From contig JAGWTU010000012.1 in assembly GCA_028868825.1 (NCBI GenBank), positions 1 to 64,000 of the forward strand: a stretch of 64,000 nucleotides of DNA, in the 5' to 3' direction. The notes under the pieces are model-generated. The model was not told the DNA's origin. It ran no database searches and worked only from the letters and a program-made list of their open reading frames with translations. The DNA comes from Burkholderiales bacterium (GTDB taxonomy: Bacteria > Pseudomonadota > Gammaproteobacteria > Burkholderiales > Burkholderiaceae_C). Positions 1-8,197 of this stretch are shown here, piece after piece. Positions within the stretch are counted from its first letter, which is position 1. The number at the start of each line of letters is the position of its first letter. Made by a program: the position numbers and the translations under genes.

Positions 1-946
1 GCAGCCAGCGCATGAATTCCCGGAAGGGCTTGGCATCGGGCGGGTCGATGCCGGCGATGCCGAGGGTGCGCCCCAGGGCGGCGGCGGTGCCCGGCTCGGC
101 CAGTCCGGCGCGCAGCGTCGCCACCGTCTCCGCGGCCAGGCCCGGTGCCGCTAGCATGGCCAGCGGTGGCATGGGCTGGTGGAAAACGACTACGCCACCC
201 TGCTGCGTCCATTGCCCGGCGACATGGGGCGACACGGCGCCAATGATCGCGACATGCATCGTCGACATGAAGTCCGGCACCGTGGTCTGGGTGTCGGTGT
301 TCAGGACATGGGCCGCCTCGCCGCCGTGATCGGCGACGACCCTGCGCGTGACCAGATCGACGAGGCTGCCCTTGGCCGCGGTCAGGAAACGCACGGCAGG
401 CGACTTCCAGACATCGGCCAGCGCCACGCAGGTTTCGGGTGGCGGGTTGTGCACACCGAGCATCTGCAGCGAGGGACCGCCCAACTGCACCTGGCCGGGC
501 CTGCCGGGGCACGCACGGGCGATGAAGTTGACGCCCTGTGTGGGATCCCTGCCGTTGGCCAGCAGTTGCCAGCCCTTGGCCAGCAGCGCCGCCGTCAGGT
601 TGCCAGGCCGCGTCAGCGCCAGATCGAAATGACCCGGCTCGAGCAGGCTGCGGGCAATCGCGGTGCCGCCGTAGTTCACCTCGTAGGAGACGCGTCGGCC
701 GCTGATGCGGCCAAATTGGTTGGCAACGGCCTGCGCCATCGCGTCGACCTCGATGGCCGGCGCGCTCAGCAGCCCGTTGTGGATGCCCAGGCGCAGCGTC
801 GGGTTCGGCGCCGCGTCGGCCGCCCCTTGCGACAGCGCCAGCGCCAGCGCCGCGGCGAGCCACGAACGCCCGCACCGCCGGCCGCGCCGCGGTCGCGCGG
901 CCCCCTGCCGCCATGAGATGGCCCCGCTGGTGAAAGTCGGCCCCAT
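1..946 (-). CDS. PhnD-like periplasmic substrate-binding protein (C-terminus cut by window edge)
   Basis: The frame is open from an ATG at 946 to the window edge (315 codons), so the C-terminus is missing. A GGGAGAG ribosome site lies just upstream. An arginine-rich start followed by a hydrophobic stretch (LAAALALALS, about residues 32-41) looks like a signal peptide. The mature part resembles the phosphate/phosphonate (PhnD-type, PF12974) binding proteins: a LRLGIHNGLLS first strand and a FDLALTRPGN segment. It lies 88 bp after the sauT-like gene on the same strand and may be its last operon member. Its ligand cannot be read from sequence; a sulfonate is suggested only by context. No permease or ATPase partner is visible. 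Confidence 0.7.
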   Translation of the reverse strand, partial: MGPTFTSGAISWRQGAARPRRGRRCGRSWLAAALALALSQGAADAAPNPTLRLGIHNGLLSAPAIEVDAMAQAVANQFGRISGRRVSYEVNYGGTAIARSLLEPGHFDLALTRPGNLTAALLAKGWQLLANGRDPTQGVNFIARACPGRPGQVQLGGPSLQMLGVHNPPPETCVALADVWKSPAVRFLTAAKGSLVDLVTRRVVADHGGEAAHVLNTDTQTTVPDFMSTMHVAIIGAVSPHVAGQWTQQGGVVVFHQPMPPLAMLAAPGLAAETVATLRAGLAEPGTAAALGRTLGIAGIDPPDAKPFREFMRWL

Positions 947-1034
947 CGCGCTCTCCCGGTGTCAACCGACTTTGCGATCGTAATGCAGGCCACGGCCGAT
1001 GCCTGCGGCGCCCGCCGCGCACCGGCACCGCCCG

Positions 1035-2549
1035 CTACGTCGCGGCGAAGATCGACTGCATCTTGAGGCGCTGCACCTTGCCCGAGGGCCCGCGCGGCAG
1101 GTCGTCGACGAAGCGCATCAGCTTGGGCGTCTTGTAGCGTCCGAGATGCTCGACGCAGAAGACGCGCAGGTCCTCGAGCTCGCAGACGGCACCTTCGCGC
1201 AGGACGATGCAGGCGGCGATCTCCTGGCCGTAATGCTTGTCCGGGATGCCCACCGCAGCGGCGTCGAGGACGGCGGGGTGACGCAACAGGATCTCGTCGA
1301 TCTCGCGCGGCGCGATGTTCTCGCCGCCCTTGATGATCAGCTCCTTGATGCGGCCGGAGATGTAGTAGTAGCCGTCGCCGTCGCAATGGCCCAGGTCGCC
1401 CGTGCGCAGCCAGCCGTCGGCGGTGAAGGCCGCTCGCGTCGCCGCCTCGTCCTTGTAGTAGCCCATCATCAATTGCGGACCGCGAACGGCGATCTCGCCG
1501 GTCTGCCCGTGCGGCAGCGGCTGCAGGTCCCGGTCTAGCACGCGAGCCTCGCAGCCGGAGGCCCGCCCGACCGACCCGATGCGGCGCGCGTCGGCCGCAA
1601 GCCCGTTGGAGAACACCGGGGCGGCGCTCTCCGTCAGGCCCATCGTTTCGATGATCGCGATGCCGAATCGCGCCTCGAAGGCGCGATGCTGCTCGGGCGC
1701 CAGCGGTGCCGAGGCGCTGCGGCAGAAGCGCAGGCCCTGCGGGGCCGCCGCGGCCTCGCCCTCGAGCAGGTAGGCGATCATCGTCGGCACCAGGTTGAGC
1801 CAGGTGCAGGCACTGCGTTGCGCCTGTTCCCAGAAGCGGTGGCTGGAGAACCGCGACGTCAGCGCCACGCTGCCGCGGTGCGCGAGCGGGGCGAGCATGG
1901 TCACGACGAAGGCATTGATGTGGTAGAGCGGCAGCACGCCCAGGACGCGGTCGTCCGGGCCCAGCCCATGCTCGATGCCGATGGCCAGGGCGTTGGCCGC
2001 GAGCGCGGCGTGACTCAGCATCACGCCCTTGGGCCGTCCGGTGGTGCCCGAGGTGTACATCAGCAACGCCGGCGTGTCGTCGGCCAGCGGCGGCAGTTCC
2101 GGGCCCGACCCGGGTTCGCCGGGCAGGGACGCGCCGGCGGGGTCGACGACCTGCAGGCGGATCGGGCGCGCGATCGACGGCAGCAGCTGGCGCATGCGGG
2201 CTTCCCACTCCGGCGCCACGCAGACCAGCTCGGCGTCCGAATGCTCGAGCACGTAACGCATCTGTTCGGGCTGCGCGAGGAGGTTGATCGGGTTGACCGT
2301 GCAGCCCGCCGCCATCGCGCCGAGCAGCAGGCGCAGGGTCTGCAGACCGTTGGGCAGCACCAGCGACACCGTGGCCCCCGGCGCCAGGCCGCCTTCGTGC
2401 AGCCACGACGCGACGCGCCGGCAGGAGTGCGACAGCTCGGCGTAGCCGAGGACGCGCCCGCTGTCGACGTCGACGGCGTAGGGCGCGTCGGGTGCCGCCG
2501 CTGCGGCCCGCTCGACCAGCGCCAGGATGCTGCGCGGCGCGGCACTCAT
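1035..2549 (-). CDS. sauT: AMP-forming acyl-CoA ligase, probable sulfoacetate-CoA ligase (SauT-like)
   Basis: 504-residue ANL-superfamily ligase. It has the ATP-binding P-loop LLMYTSGTTGRPKG, the hinge region GRIKELIIKGGENIAPREID and a C-terminal GPSGKVQRLK that carries the catalytic lysine. The ATG at 2549 overlaps the stop of the upstream aldehyde dehydrogenase by 4 bp (ATGA), which sets the start and implies translational coupling; the frame is open further upstream but that part is antisense shadow. In Cupriavidus necator SauT activates sulfoacetate to sulfoacetyl-CoA for reduction by SauS. The function here is inferred from the sauU-sauS-sauT order and from xsc, pta and soeABC nearby. 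The ligase fold alone does not prove the substrate. Confidence 0.82.
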   Translation of the reverse strand: MSAAPRSILALVERAAAAAPDAPYAVDVDSGRVLGYAELSHSCRRVASWLHEGGLAPGATVSLVLPNGLQTLRLLLGAMAAGCTVNPINLLAQPEQMRYVLEHSDAELVCVAPEWEARMRQLLPSIARPIRLQVVDPAGASLPGEPGSGPELPPLADDTPALLMYTSGTTGRPKGVMLSHAALAANALAIGIEHGLGPDDRVLGVLPLYHINAFVVTMLAPLAHRGSVALTSRFSSHRFWEQAQRSACTWLNLVPTMIAYLLEGEAAAAPQGLRFCRSASAPLAPEQHRAFEARFGIAIIETMGLTESAAPVFSNGLAADARRIGSVGRASGCEARVLDRDLQPLPHGQTGEIAVRGPQLMMGYYKDEAATRAAFTADGWLRTGDLGHCDGDGYYYISGRIKELIIKGGENIAPREIDEILLRHPAVLDAAAVGIPDKHYGQEIAACIVLREGAVCELEDLRVFCVEHLGRYKTPKLMRFVDDLPRGPSGKVQRLKMQSIFAAT

Positions 2550-3970
2550 GAGCGATCGCAGGCCTTGAAGAACTCGGCGAAGAGCGCCGTCGGATCGGCC
2601 TCGCGCGGCGCGATGGGACGCGAGATCCTCGTGATGTTCATGTAGTGCCGATAGTTCATGTTGTCGGAGAAATGGTTGCGGCCCCAGGTGCCGCAACCCA
2701 TCGAGAGCGAGAACGGCAGGCCGTTGTCGAAACTGCCGCCGGTGGCGATGCAATGGGCCTGGTTGAGGATCACCCGCGCGACCGGCAGCTTCAGGCCGAG
2801 TTCGAGCGCCCGCTGCGGCAGCTCGCTTTGCAGGCCGACCGAATGGCCGGCGCCCTGATGCGCATAGAGCCTTGCGACCAGCGCGGCGGCGGCGTCGAAA
2901 TCGCTCGCCCGGTACAGCGCCAGCACCGGGCAGAGCTTCTCGCCCGAGTAGGGGTGCGCCGGGCCGATGCCGTCCTCGTCGACCAGCAGCACGCTCGGCG
3001 CCCGCGCGGCGATCTCGGGCCAGCCGGCGCGCTCGGCGATGGTCGCCGCCGACTGTCCGATCACCGCGGGCGAGAGCCGGCCGTCGGGCCACATCAGGGC
3101 CGCGAGCCGGTCCTTGTGCGCGGCATCGAGCAGCACGGCGCCGCGGGCCGCGAGCGCCTCCAGCAGTTGCGCGCGCCGCGATTCGACGACGATCAGGCTG
3201 TTCTCCGACGAGCAGCTGGTGGCGTTGTCGAAGGTCTTGGAGCGCACGATGCGCTCGGCGGCCAGCGCGATGTCGGCGGTCTCGTCGACGATCACCGCGA
3301 CGTTGCCGGCGCCGACGCCGAAGGCCGGCGTGCCGCTCGCCTGGGCCGCGCGCACATTCGCCTGCGAGCCGGTGGCGACGACGAGATCGCAGCGCGCCAT
3401 CAGCTCCGCCGTCGCCGCCTTGCTCGCCGGGGCGGGCAGCAGCTGGACCAGGTCGCGCGGCACGCCGATGCGGTCGAACTCGGCGTGGATGAACTCGATC
3501 AGCCGCTGGGCGGTGGACCAGCCCTTGGGCGACGGCGCGACGATCACGGCGTTGCGGCATTTCAGTGCGTTGATGATCTTGTTCGCCGGCGTCGCCGCGG
3601 GGTTCGTCGACGGCGTGATCGCGCAGACCACGCCGACCGGCCGGGCGATGCGGATCAGGCCGCGATCGGGGTCCTCGTCGATCACGCCCACGCTGCGCGC
3701 GCCATGCAGGTCGCGCAGCAGGCCCAGCGTCTTGCGCTCGTTCTTGCGCAGCTTGTCGGCGACGTTGCCGATGCCGCTGTCGGCCACCGCCCGCTCGGCC
3801 AGTTCACGGTTGCGTGCAGGCTCGACGATCGCCCAGCCGGCGGCGGCGACGGCCAGATCGGCCTGGGCCTGCGTCCACTCGTTGGCGACGGCTTGCGCGG
3901 CGCGCGCGCGCGCCACGAGGGCGGCGACGGCGCCGCCTGTGGTGAGGGTGTCGATGGTCGGCTTGTCCAT
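2546..3970 (-). CDS. sauS: CoA-acylating aldehyde dehydrogenase, probable sulfoacetaldehyde dehydrogenase (SauS-like)
   Basis: 474-residue CoA-acylating aldehyde dehydrogenase related to the AdhE aldehyde domain and EutE. It shows the cofactor-contact segment AITPSTNPAATPANK (about residues 117-131), the glycine-rich GTPAFGVGAGNV, and the catalytic cysteine in NATSCSSENSL. In the sulfoacetate pathway SauS reduces sulfoacetyl-CoA to sulfoacetaldehyde, the substrate of Xsc, which is encoded 6 kb away. The gene overlaps the ligase by 4 bp and follows the MFS transporter after 41 bp, so the three are probably one operon. An acylating dehydrogenase acting on another short acyl-CoA is possible, but the neighbours argue strongly for the sulfonate. 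Confidence 0.87.
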   Translation of the reverse strand: MDKPTIDTLTTGGAVAALVARARAAQAVANEWTQAQADLAVAAAGWAIVEPARNRELAERAVADSGIGNVADKLRKNERKTLGLLRDLHGARSVGVIDEDPDRGLIRIARPVGVVCAITPSTNPAATPANKIINALKCRNAVIVAPSPKGWSTAQRLIEFIHAEFDRIGVPRDLVQLLPAPASKAATAELMARCDLVVATGSQANVRAAQASGTPAFGVGAGNVAVIVDETADIALAAERIVRSKTFDNATSCSSENSLIVVESRRAQLLEALAARGAVLLDAAHKDRLAALMWPDGRLSPAVIGQSAATIAERAGWPEIAARAPSVLLVDEDGIGPAHPYSGEKLCPVLALYRASDFDAAAALVARLYAHQGAGHSVGLQSELPQRALELGLKLPVARVILNQAHCIATGGSFDNGLPFSLSMGCGTWGRNHFSDNMNYRHYMNITRISRPIAPREADPTALFAEFFKACDRS

Positions 3971-4011
3971 GGGGTCGCGGAGTGGGGGAGTGCGGGGTTC
4001 GTGCCGGCCGC

Positions 4012-5334
4012 TCAGCTGCCGGCCGCGCTGGCGGCGCCGGCGGCGCGCACCTGCGGCGCGAGGCCCGCGGCGGGCGCCGGCTCGGTGTCGGCGATCTTGT
4101 TGTTGGGGTCGATGAACAGCGCGGCCACGATGCCGATGGCCAGCAGGCCCGCCGAGACCCCGAACGGCAGTTCATAGCTGCCGGTGGTCTGTATGAGGTA
4201 GCCGAAGACGACCGGCGAGATCATGCCGGCGACGCCGAAGCCGGTATTCATCATGCCGCCGGCCGTGCCCGCATAGGCGCCGGCGATGTCCAGCGGCAGG
4301 CTCCAGAGCACGGCGTTCGTCAGCTCGAGGAAGAAGAACGAGGCCGCCAGCAGCGCCACCGCCGTGATCGGATCGTGGACCGTGACGACCGGCAGGATGA
4401 AGACGAGGGCCCCGCCGAGGCCCAGGACCAGCATCGTGCGCCGCGCCGTCCGCAGGTTGCCCGTGCGCCGGAAGACGGCGTCGGAGACGACGCCGCCGAG
4501 CGTGTCGCCGACGACCCCGGCCAGCAGCGGCAGCGACGTGAAGAGCGCCAGATGCTTCAGATCGAAGCCGCGCGCGTCCTTCAGATACGAAGGCAGCCAG
4601 GTCAGGAAAACCCACAGCGACCAGCCGTAGCAGAAGTCGACGAAGGTGACGAGCCACATCTTGCGCACCATCTCGGCCCAGGGCGTGGCGCGGCGCGCGG
4701 CCTTCGGGCGGCTGGCGGTGACGCCGATCTCGGCCAGTTCGGCGGGCTGCACCCAGGGATGCTCGGCCGGATGGTCGCGGAAGATCCAGACGTAGAGCAC
4801 CGTCCAGACCAGGCTGATGACGCCCAGCACGATGAAGGACTCGCGCCAGCCGTAGGCCACCGCGATGCCGATGACGACGGGTGGCGTGACGGCGCCGCCG
4901 AGCCGCGCGAAGCTGTGGGTGATGCCCTGCGCGAAGCCGCGCTCCCGCGACGGCAGCCAGAACGAGAACGCCCGCGTCGCCGTCGGAAACGCGCCGCCCT
5001 CGCCGAAGCCGAGCACGAAGCGCGACAGCATCAGCACCCCGATGCCGCCGGCCAGCCCGCAGGCGATCGTGGCGCCAGCCCAGATCACGCTGAGCACCGT
5101 CAGCACCCGTCGCGGGCCGAACCGGTCGGCGCACCAGCCGCCGATGATCTGCATCGCCGCGTAGGGGTAGGCGAAGGCCGAGAACACGACGCCCAGCTGG
5201 GTCGAGCTGATGCCGAATTCCTTCTTGATCAGCGGACCGGCGACGCCGATGTTGACGCGATCGATATAGGCAATGAAGTACATCAGGCACATGACCGCGA
5301 GGATCACATGGCGTGTTTTGAAGGTCCGGTTCAT
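4012..5334 (-). CDS. sauU: MFS transporter, probable sulfoacetate importer (SauU-like)
   Basis: 440-residue major facilitator protein of the anion:cation symporter (phthalate permease-like) type, with about 12 hydrophobic segments. It starts with a short cytoplasmic tail, then a first helix with YIDRVNIGVAGP, and has the loop 2-3 motif GGWCADRFGPRR. ATG 5334 is chosen over the longer open frame because AGGAGA lies at ideal spacing and the protein then begins in typical family fashion. It is the first gene of the sauU-sauS-sauT unit. A sigma70-like promoter and two palindromes lie at 5373-5436. In Cupriavidus, SauU (sulfoacetate) and IseU (isethionate) are related MFS carriers, so import of either substrate is plausible. 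Confidence 0.85.
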   Translation of the reverse strand: MNRTFKTRHVILAVMCLMYFIAYIDRVNIGVAGPLIKKEFGISSTQLGVVFSAFAYPYAAMQIIGGWCADRFGPRRVLTVLSVIWAGATIACGLAGGIGVLMLSRFVLGFGEGGAFPTATRAFSFWLPSRERGFAQGITHSFARLGGAVTPPVVIGIAVAYGWRESFIVLGVISLVWTVLYVWIFRDHPAEHPWVQPAELAEIGVTASRPKAARRATPWAEMVRKMWLVTFVDFCYGWSLWVFLTWLPSYLKDARGFDLKHLALFTSLPLLAGVVGDTLGGVVSDAVFRRTGNLRTARRTMLVLGLGGALVFILPVVTVHDPITAVALLAASFFFLELTNAVLWSLPLDIAGAYAGTAGGMMNTGFGVAGMISPVVFGYLIQTTGSYELPFGVSAGLLAIGIVAALFIDPNNKIADTEPAPAAGLAPQVRAAGAASAAGS

Positions 5335-5372
5335 CGTGTCTCCTGGCATGGCTGTTCCCCGAGACCGTCTTT

Positions 5373-5409
5373 GTTCTAATATGTAGAACGCGGTTTGAAT
5401 AGATAGAAC
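5373..5409 (-). promoter_or_regulatory. Tandem palindromic operator candidates for sauU
   Basis: A perfect inverted repeat GTTCTA-N5-TAGAAC spans 5373-5389. A second, weaker copy GTTTGA-N5-TAGAAC spans 5393-5409, so the centres are 20 bp apart, about two helical turns. The second copy overlaps the -10 element of the sauU promoter and the first lies just past the likely start site, as expected for repressor sites. The neighbouring IclR gene (5626-6381) is the likely ligand-responsive regulator, which is inference. Confidence 0.65.
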
Positions 5410-5436
5410 AATAGCCGAGAAGGCAGCCTCGGTCAA
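5408..5436 (-). promoter_or_regulatory. Sigma70-like promoter of the sauU-sauS-sauT unit
   Basis: On the minus strand there is a TTGACC -35 (5436-5431), a 17-bp spacer and a TATTGT -10 (5413-5408). Transcription would begin near 5401, about 65 nt before the sauU ATG. The spacing is ideal and the -10 is covered by one of the palindromes. Confidence 0.65.
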
Positions 5437-5569
5437 TCCGGGTGAATCGGTGTCGATCCCTGGCCGTTCGATGCGCAGACGAGGCCGCGCGGCGCGGCGC
5501 GTGAGGACGCGCGGCGCCAGCGCGGCCGCCGTCCCGTGCGGGCGTCTCAGTACCGCGCGGCCGCTCCGA

Positions 5570-5620
5570 AGGCTCTGAGCGCCCCCTCGGGGGGCAGCGA
5601 ACGAAGTGAGCGTCGGGGTT
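5570..5620. repeat. Short extragenic hairpin repeat of Burkholderiales type
   Basis: GCCCCC-TCG-GGGGGC at 5581-5595 forms a 6-bp stem and is followed by AGCGAACGAAGTGAGCG and a GGGG run. I recognise this layout as a small repeat often found between genes in Burkholderiales genomes. It sits just after the IclR stop codon at 5626 and may also help end that transcript, although there is no T-run. Confidence 0.5.
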
Positions 5621-5625
5621 TCACT

Positions 5626-6381
5626 TCAGGCCTGCGGCCAGCCCAGCGCCTGGCTGCAGCGACCCGCGCATTCGAGCAGCAACGTCGACAGCCGGCGCGC
5701 CTGCGCTCGCGTGTAGCGGATCGCCGGCAGGGTGATGCCGACCGCCAGCACCGGCTCGCTGCGTGCATTGAAGACGGGCGCCCCGAGCCCGCAGACGCCC
5801 AGGCGCCATTCCTGCCGGTTTTCCGAGTACCCGCGCGCCCGCACCTGGTCGAGGTCGGCGACCAGCGCCGACAGGTCCGTCAGCGTGTGGGGCGTGTGGG
5901 CCGTCAGCGGACCCAGGCGGGCCGCGAGCGCGGCCGCGTCGAGGCGCAGCGCCGCCAGCAGCGCCTTGCCCGAGGCGACGCAGTAGGCCGGCGCCCGCCC
6001 GCCGACGCGCGAGTACGCCGCGACGGGCAAGGGGCTGTCGATCTTGTCCAGGTAGATGATCTCGGCGCCTTCGAGCGCCGCGAGATGGATGGTCTCGCCC
6101 GTTTCCTGCGCCAGGACGGCCAGGTGCGGACGCAACGTCGACTTGAGGTCGGTGGCATCGTCGACCAGCGAGCCCAGTTCGAACAGGCGCAGGCTGGCCC
6201 GGTAGCCCAGCCCCGCGGTGTCCTGGACCGCCCAGCCGCAGGCCACCAGGGTCTGCAGCGTGCGGTGCGCGTTGCTGCGCTGCAGGTCGAAGGCCTGCGC
6301 GACCTCGACGAGACGGCAGGAACGCTGCTGGCGCGCCAGCCATTCGATGACGGCGAGGCCTTTGGCAAGGGTGGAATCCAT
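5626..6381 (-). CDS. IclR-family transcriptional regulator, candidate regulator of the sau genes
   Basis: 251-residue IclR protein. The N-terminal winged helix (about residues 5-65) contains LVEVAQAFDLQRSNAHRTLQ as the helix-turn-helix, followed by the IclR effector domain with AYCVASGKALLAAL. The start at ATG 6381 gives the usual family length; the longer open frame would add unrelated arginine-rich sequence. It is the gene directly upstream of sauU on the same strand, the position where a sau regulator would be expected, and the palindromes at 5373-5409 lie in the gap between them. The effector is unknown; sulfoacetate, isethionate or a CoA ester are candidates. It follows the CobT-like gene by 94 bp. 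Confidence 0.85.
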   Translation of the reverse strand: MDSTLAKGLAVIEWLARQQRSCRLVEVAQAFDLQRSNAHRTLQTLVACGWAVQDTAGLGYRASLRLFELGSLVDDATDLKSTLRPHLAVLAQETGETIHLAALEGAEIIYLDKIDSPLPVAAYSRVGGRAPAYCVASGKALLAALRLDAAALAARLGPLTAHTPHTLTDLSALVADLDQVRARGYSENRQEWRLGVCGLGAPVFNARSEPVLAVGITLPAIRYTRAQARRLSTLLLECAGRCSQALGWPQA

Positions 6382-6475
6382 GGATCGTCGGGAGGCGGTC
6401 AGAGGCGACGCGGCATCCCGGATTGGACCATGAGACCCTCGCCGCGGCGCCCGCCGATGCGCACCCCGCGATCGT

Positions 6476-8197
6476 TCAGCGCGCGCTCGCGCCGCGCGGC
6501 GGCAGCGCCAGCGCGGCCAGCAGGCCGCGCAGATCGGCGTCGCACGATGGCTCGGGGTCGGCCCAGGAATGGACGCGCGCACAGCCCGCCACGGGCTCGG
6601 CCCCCAGGCCCAGCGAGATGAGCTCGACGTCGCCGCGGCGTTCCTCGCGGGCGAGGGTGTCGAGGCGGTGCTGCTCGAGCAGCCACGGATCGTTGGCGAG
6701 CACGGTCGCGGCGTCGTGCGCCGCGCCGTCGCCGACCAGCAGCAGCACGCGGCGCGCCGCGTCGCGCGCGCGCAGCCGCGCGCAGGCCCAGGCGATGGCT
6801 TCGCCGTCGAGGCCCTCGCGGAACAGTTCCGGGCGCAGCAGCGCGGCGATGGCGGCGCGCGACCGCCGCCAGGAACGCGCGGCGCTCTTGAACACCAGGT
6901 GCTGGCGCTCGTTGAGCCGCCCCGGCTGGCGCGGCCGGCCGCCGCGCGACCAGTCGCGCCGGCAGCGCCCGCCGTTCCAGGCCGCGGTCGTGTAGCCGAG
7001 CAGTTCGCTTTCGATGCCGGCGAGGTCGAGCGCCCGCAACAGCACGTCGAGGCGCACCGCCAGCCGCTCCATGTGCGCCTTCATCGATCCCGAGCAGTCG
7101 AGCAGGACGGTCACGCAGGCGTCGGCGCGCGTCACCACGCGGTCGCGCATGAAGAGCGCGCGCTCCGACGGCGAGGTGATCAGCAGCGCGACGCGGCGGC
7201 CGTCGATGCGCCCCTCCTCGTGGGCGCCGTCGTGGCCCTCATGCTGCGGCCGGGCATACAGGGCCTGGAGCTCGCGCGCCAGCCGCGCGACGTTCGGCGC
7301 GGCGCGGCCCACGCGCCGGTCGAGGTCGAGGCGCAGCTCGCGCAGCGTCTGCGCCCGCACCAGGGTCTCGACCGCGTCCTCGCGGTCGTAGGCGCGGGTG
7401 TAGACGCGGTAGTCGGGGGCGTCGGCGCCGGCCAGGTCGCGCGCGGCGGCCGCGTCCCGGCCGTCGGGGGGCGGGTCGACGAAGCGGAAGTCGGCGACGG
7501 CGGCCTCGACGGCACCGTCGGCCGCGTCGTCGTGCGTCAGCGGTGCCTCCGGCATGCCGGCCTGCCGCAGCAGGCCGGCGATGGCGTCGGCGTAGGCCCG
7601 CGCATGGACGGCAAAGGCCGCCTGATGCGCGCGTTCGCGCTGCATGCCGGCGAGCGCGACGCCGAGCAGCGGCGCCAGGCCCGCGCGCGTGGCCTCGAGC
7701 CGATCCGCGATCGCCTCGGGCACCGGGTCGCCGCTGAGGTGGGCGCGGCAGACCTGGGCCGCGGTGAACAGGAGCAGGCCGCTCGCGCTGTCGGCCAGGC
7801 CGGCGTCGACATAGGCCTGCGACCAGGCTTCGAAGCGCCGGCGCATGTTCCGGCGCACGCCCGGCAGGCCCGCGGGCACGAGCGATTCGCAGCGCAGCTG
7901 CTCGAGCAGCTCGAACACCATGTGCGCCAGCGCGTCGGCCGGGCAGCGCCGGCGGTGGCTCGTCGCGTCGCTGTGGCGGTGGCGCAGGGCGACGGCATCG
8001 GTGGCGCCGCGCAGGGTGCGCAGGTCCGCGGGTCCCGGAAAAGGCCGCAGATGCGGTGCGCCCAGCGGCCAGGGCCGGCGCCCGACCAGCAGCTGGCGGC
8101 CGCGCCAGTCCAGCGTCGGCACGCCGCTGACGGCGCGCAGGGCCGCGCCGTGCAGCGCATCGGGGCGCGGCCGCATCGCGGCCGGCGCGCCGTTCAT
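6476..8197 (-). CDS. CobT-like VWA-domain protein
   Basis: 573-residue protein resembling the cobaltochelatase subunit CobT. The C-terminal von Willebrand A domain has an intact MIDAS motif DCSGSM (about residue 366) and the typical CobT stretch AWNGGRCRRDW followed by PGRLNERQHLVFKSA. The middle has an acidic, low-complexity part (about residues 240-270). The start ATG 8197 overlaps the stop of the CobS-like gene by 4 bp. In aerobic B12 synthesis CobT pairs with CobS and the large CobN to insert cobalt. No CobN or other cob gene is present here. The setting in a sulfonate cluster suggests a dedicated metal-insertion or remodelling role for a neighbouring enzyme, comparable in layout to CoxD/CoxE, but that is inference. 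Confidence 0.8.
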   Translation of the reverse strand: MNGAPAAMRPRPDALHGAALRAVSGVPTLDWRGRQLLVGRRPWPLGAPHLRPFPGPADLRTLRGATDAVALRHRHSDATSHRRRCPADALAHMVFELLEQLRCESLVPAGLPGVRRNMRRRFEAWSQAYVDAGLADSASGLLLFTAAQVCRAHLSGDPVPEAIADRLEATRAGLAPLLGVALAGMQRERAHQAAFAVHARAYADAIAGLLRQAGMPEAPLTHDDAADGAVEAAVADFRFVDPPPDGRDAAAARDLAGADAPDYRVYTRAYDREDAVETLVRAQTLRELRLDLDRRVGRAAPNVARLARELQALYARPQHEGHDGAHEEGRIDGRRVALLITSPSERALFMRDRVVTRADACVTVLLDCSGSMKAHMERLAVRLDVLLRALDLAGIESELLGYTTAAWNGGRCRRDWSRGGRPRQPGRLNERQHLVFKSAARSWRRSRAAIAALLRPELFREGLDGEAIAWACARLRARDAARRVLLLVGDGAAHDAATVLANDPWLLEQHRLDTLAREERRGDVELISLGLGAEPVAGCARVHSWADPEPSCDADLRGLLAALALPPRGASAR

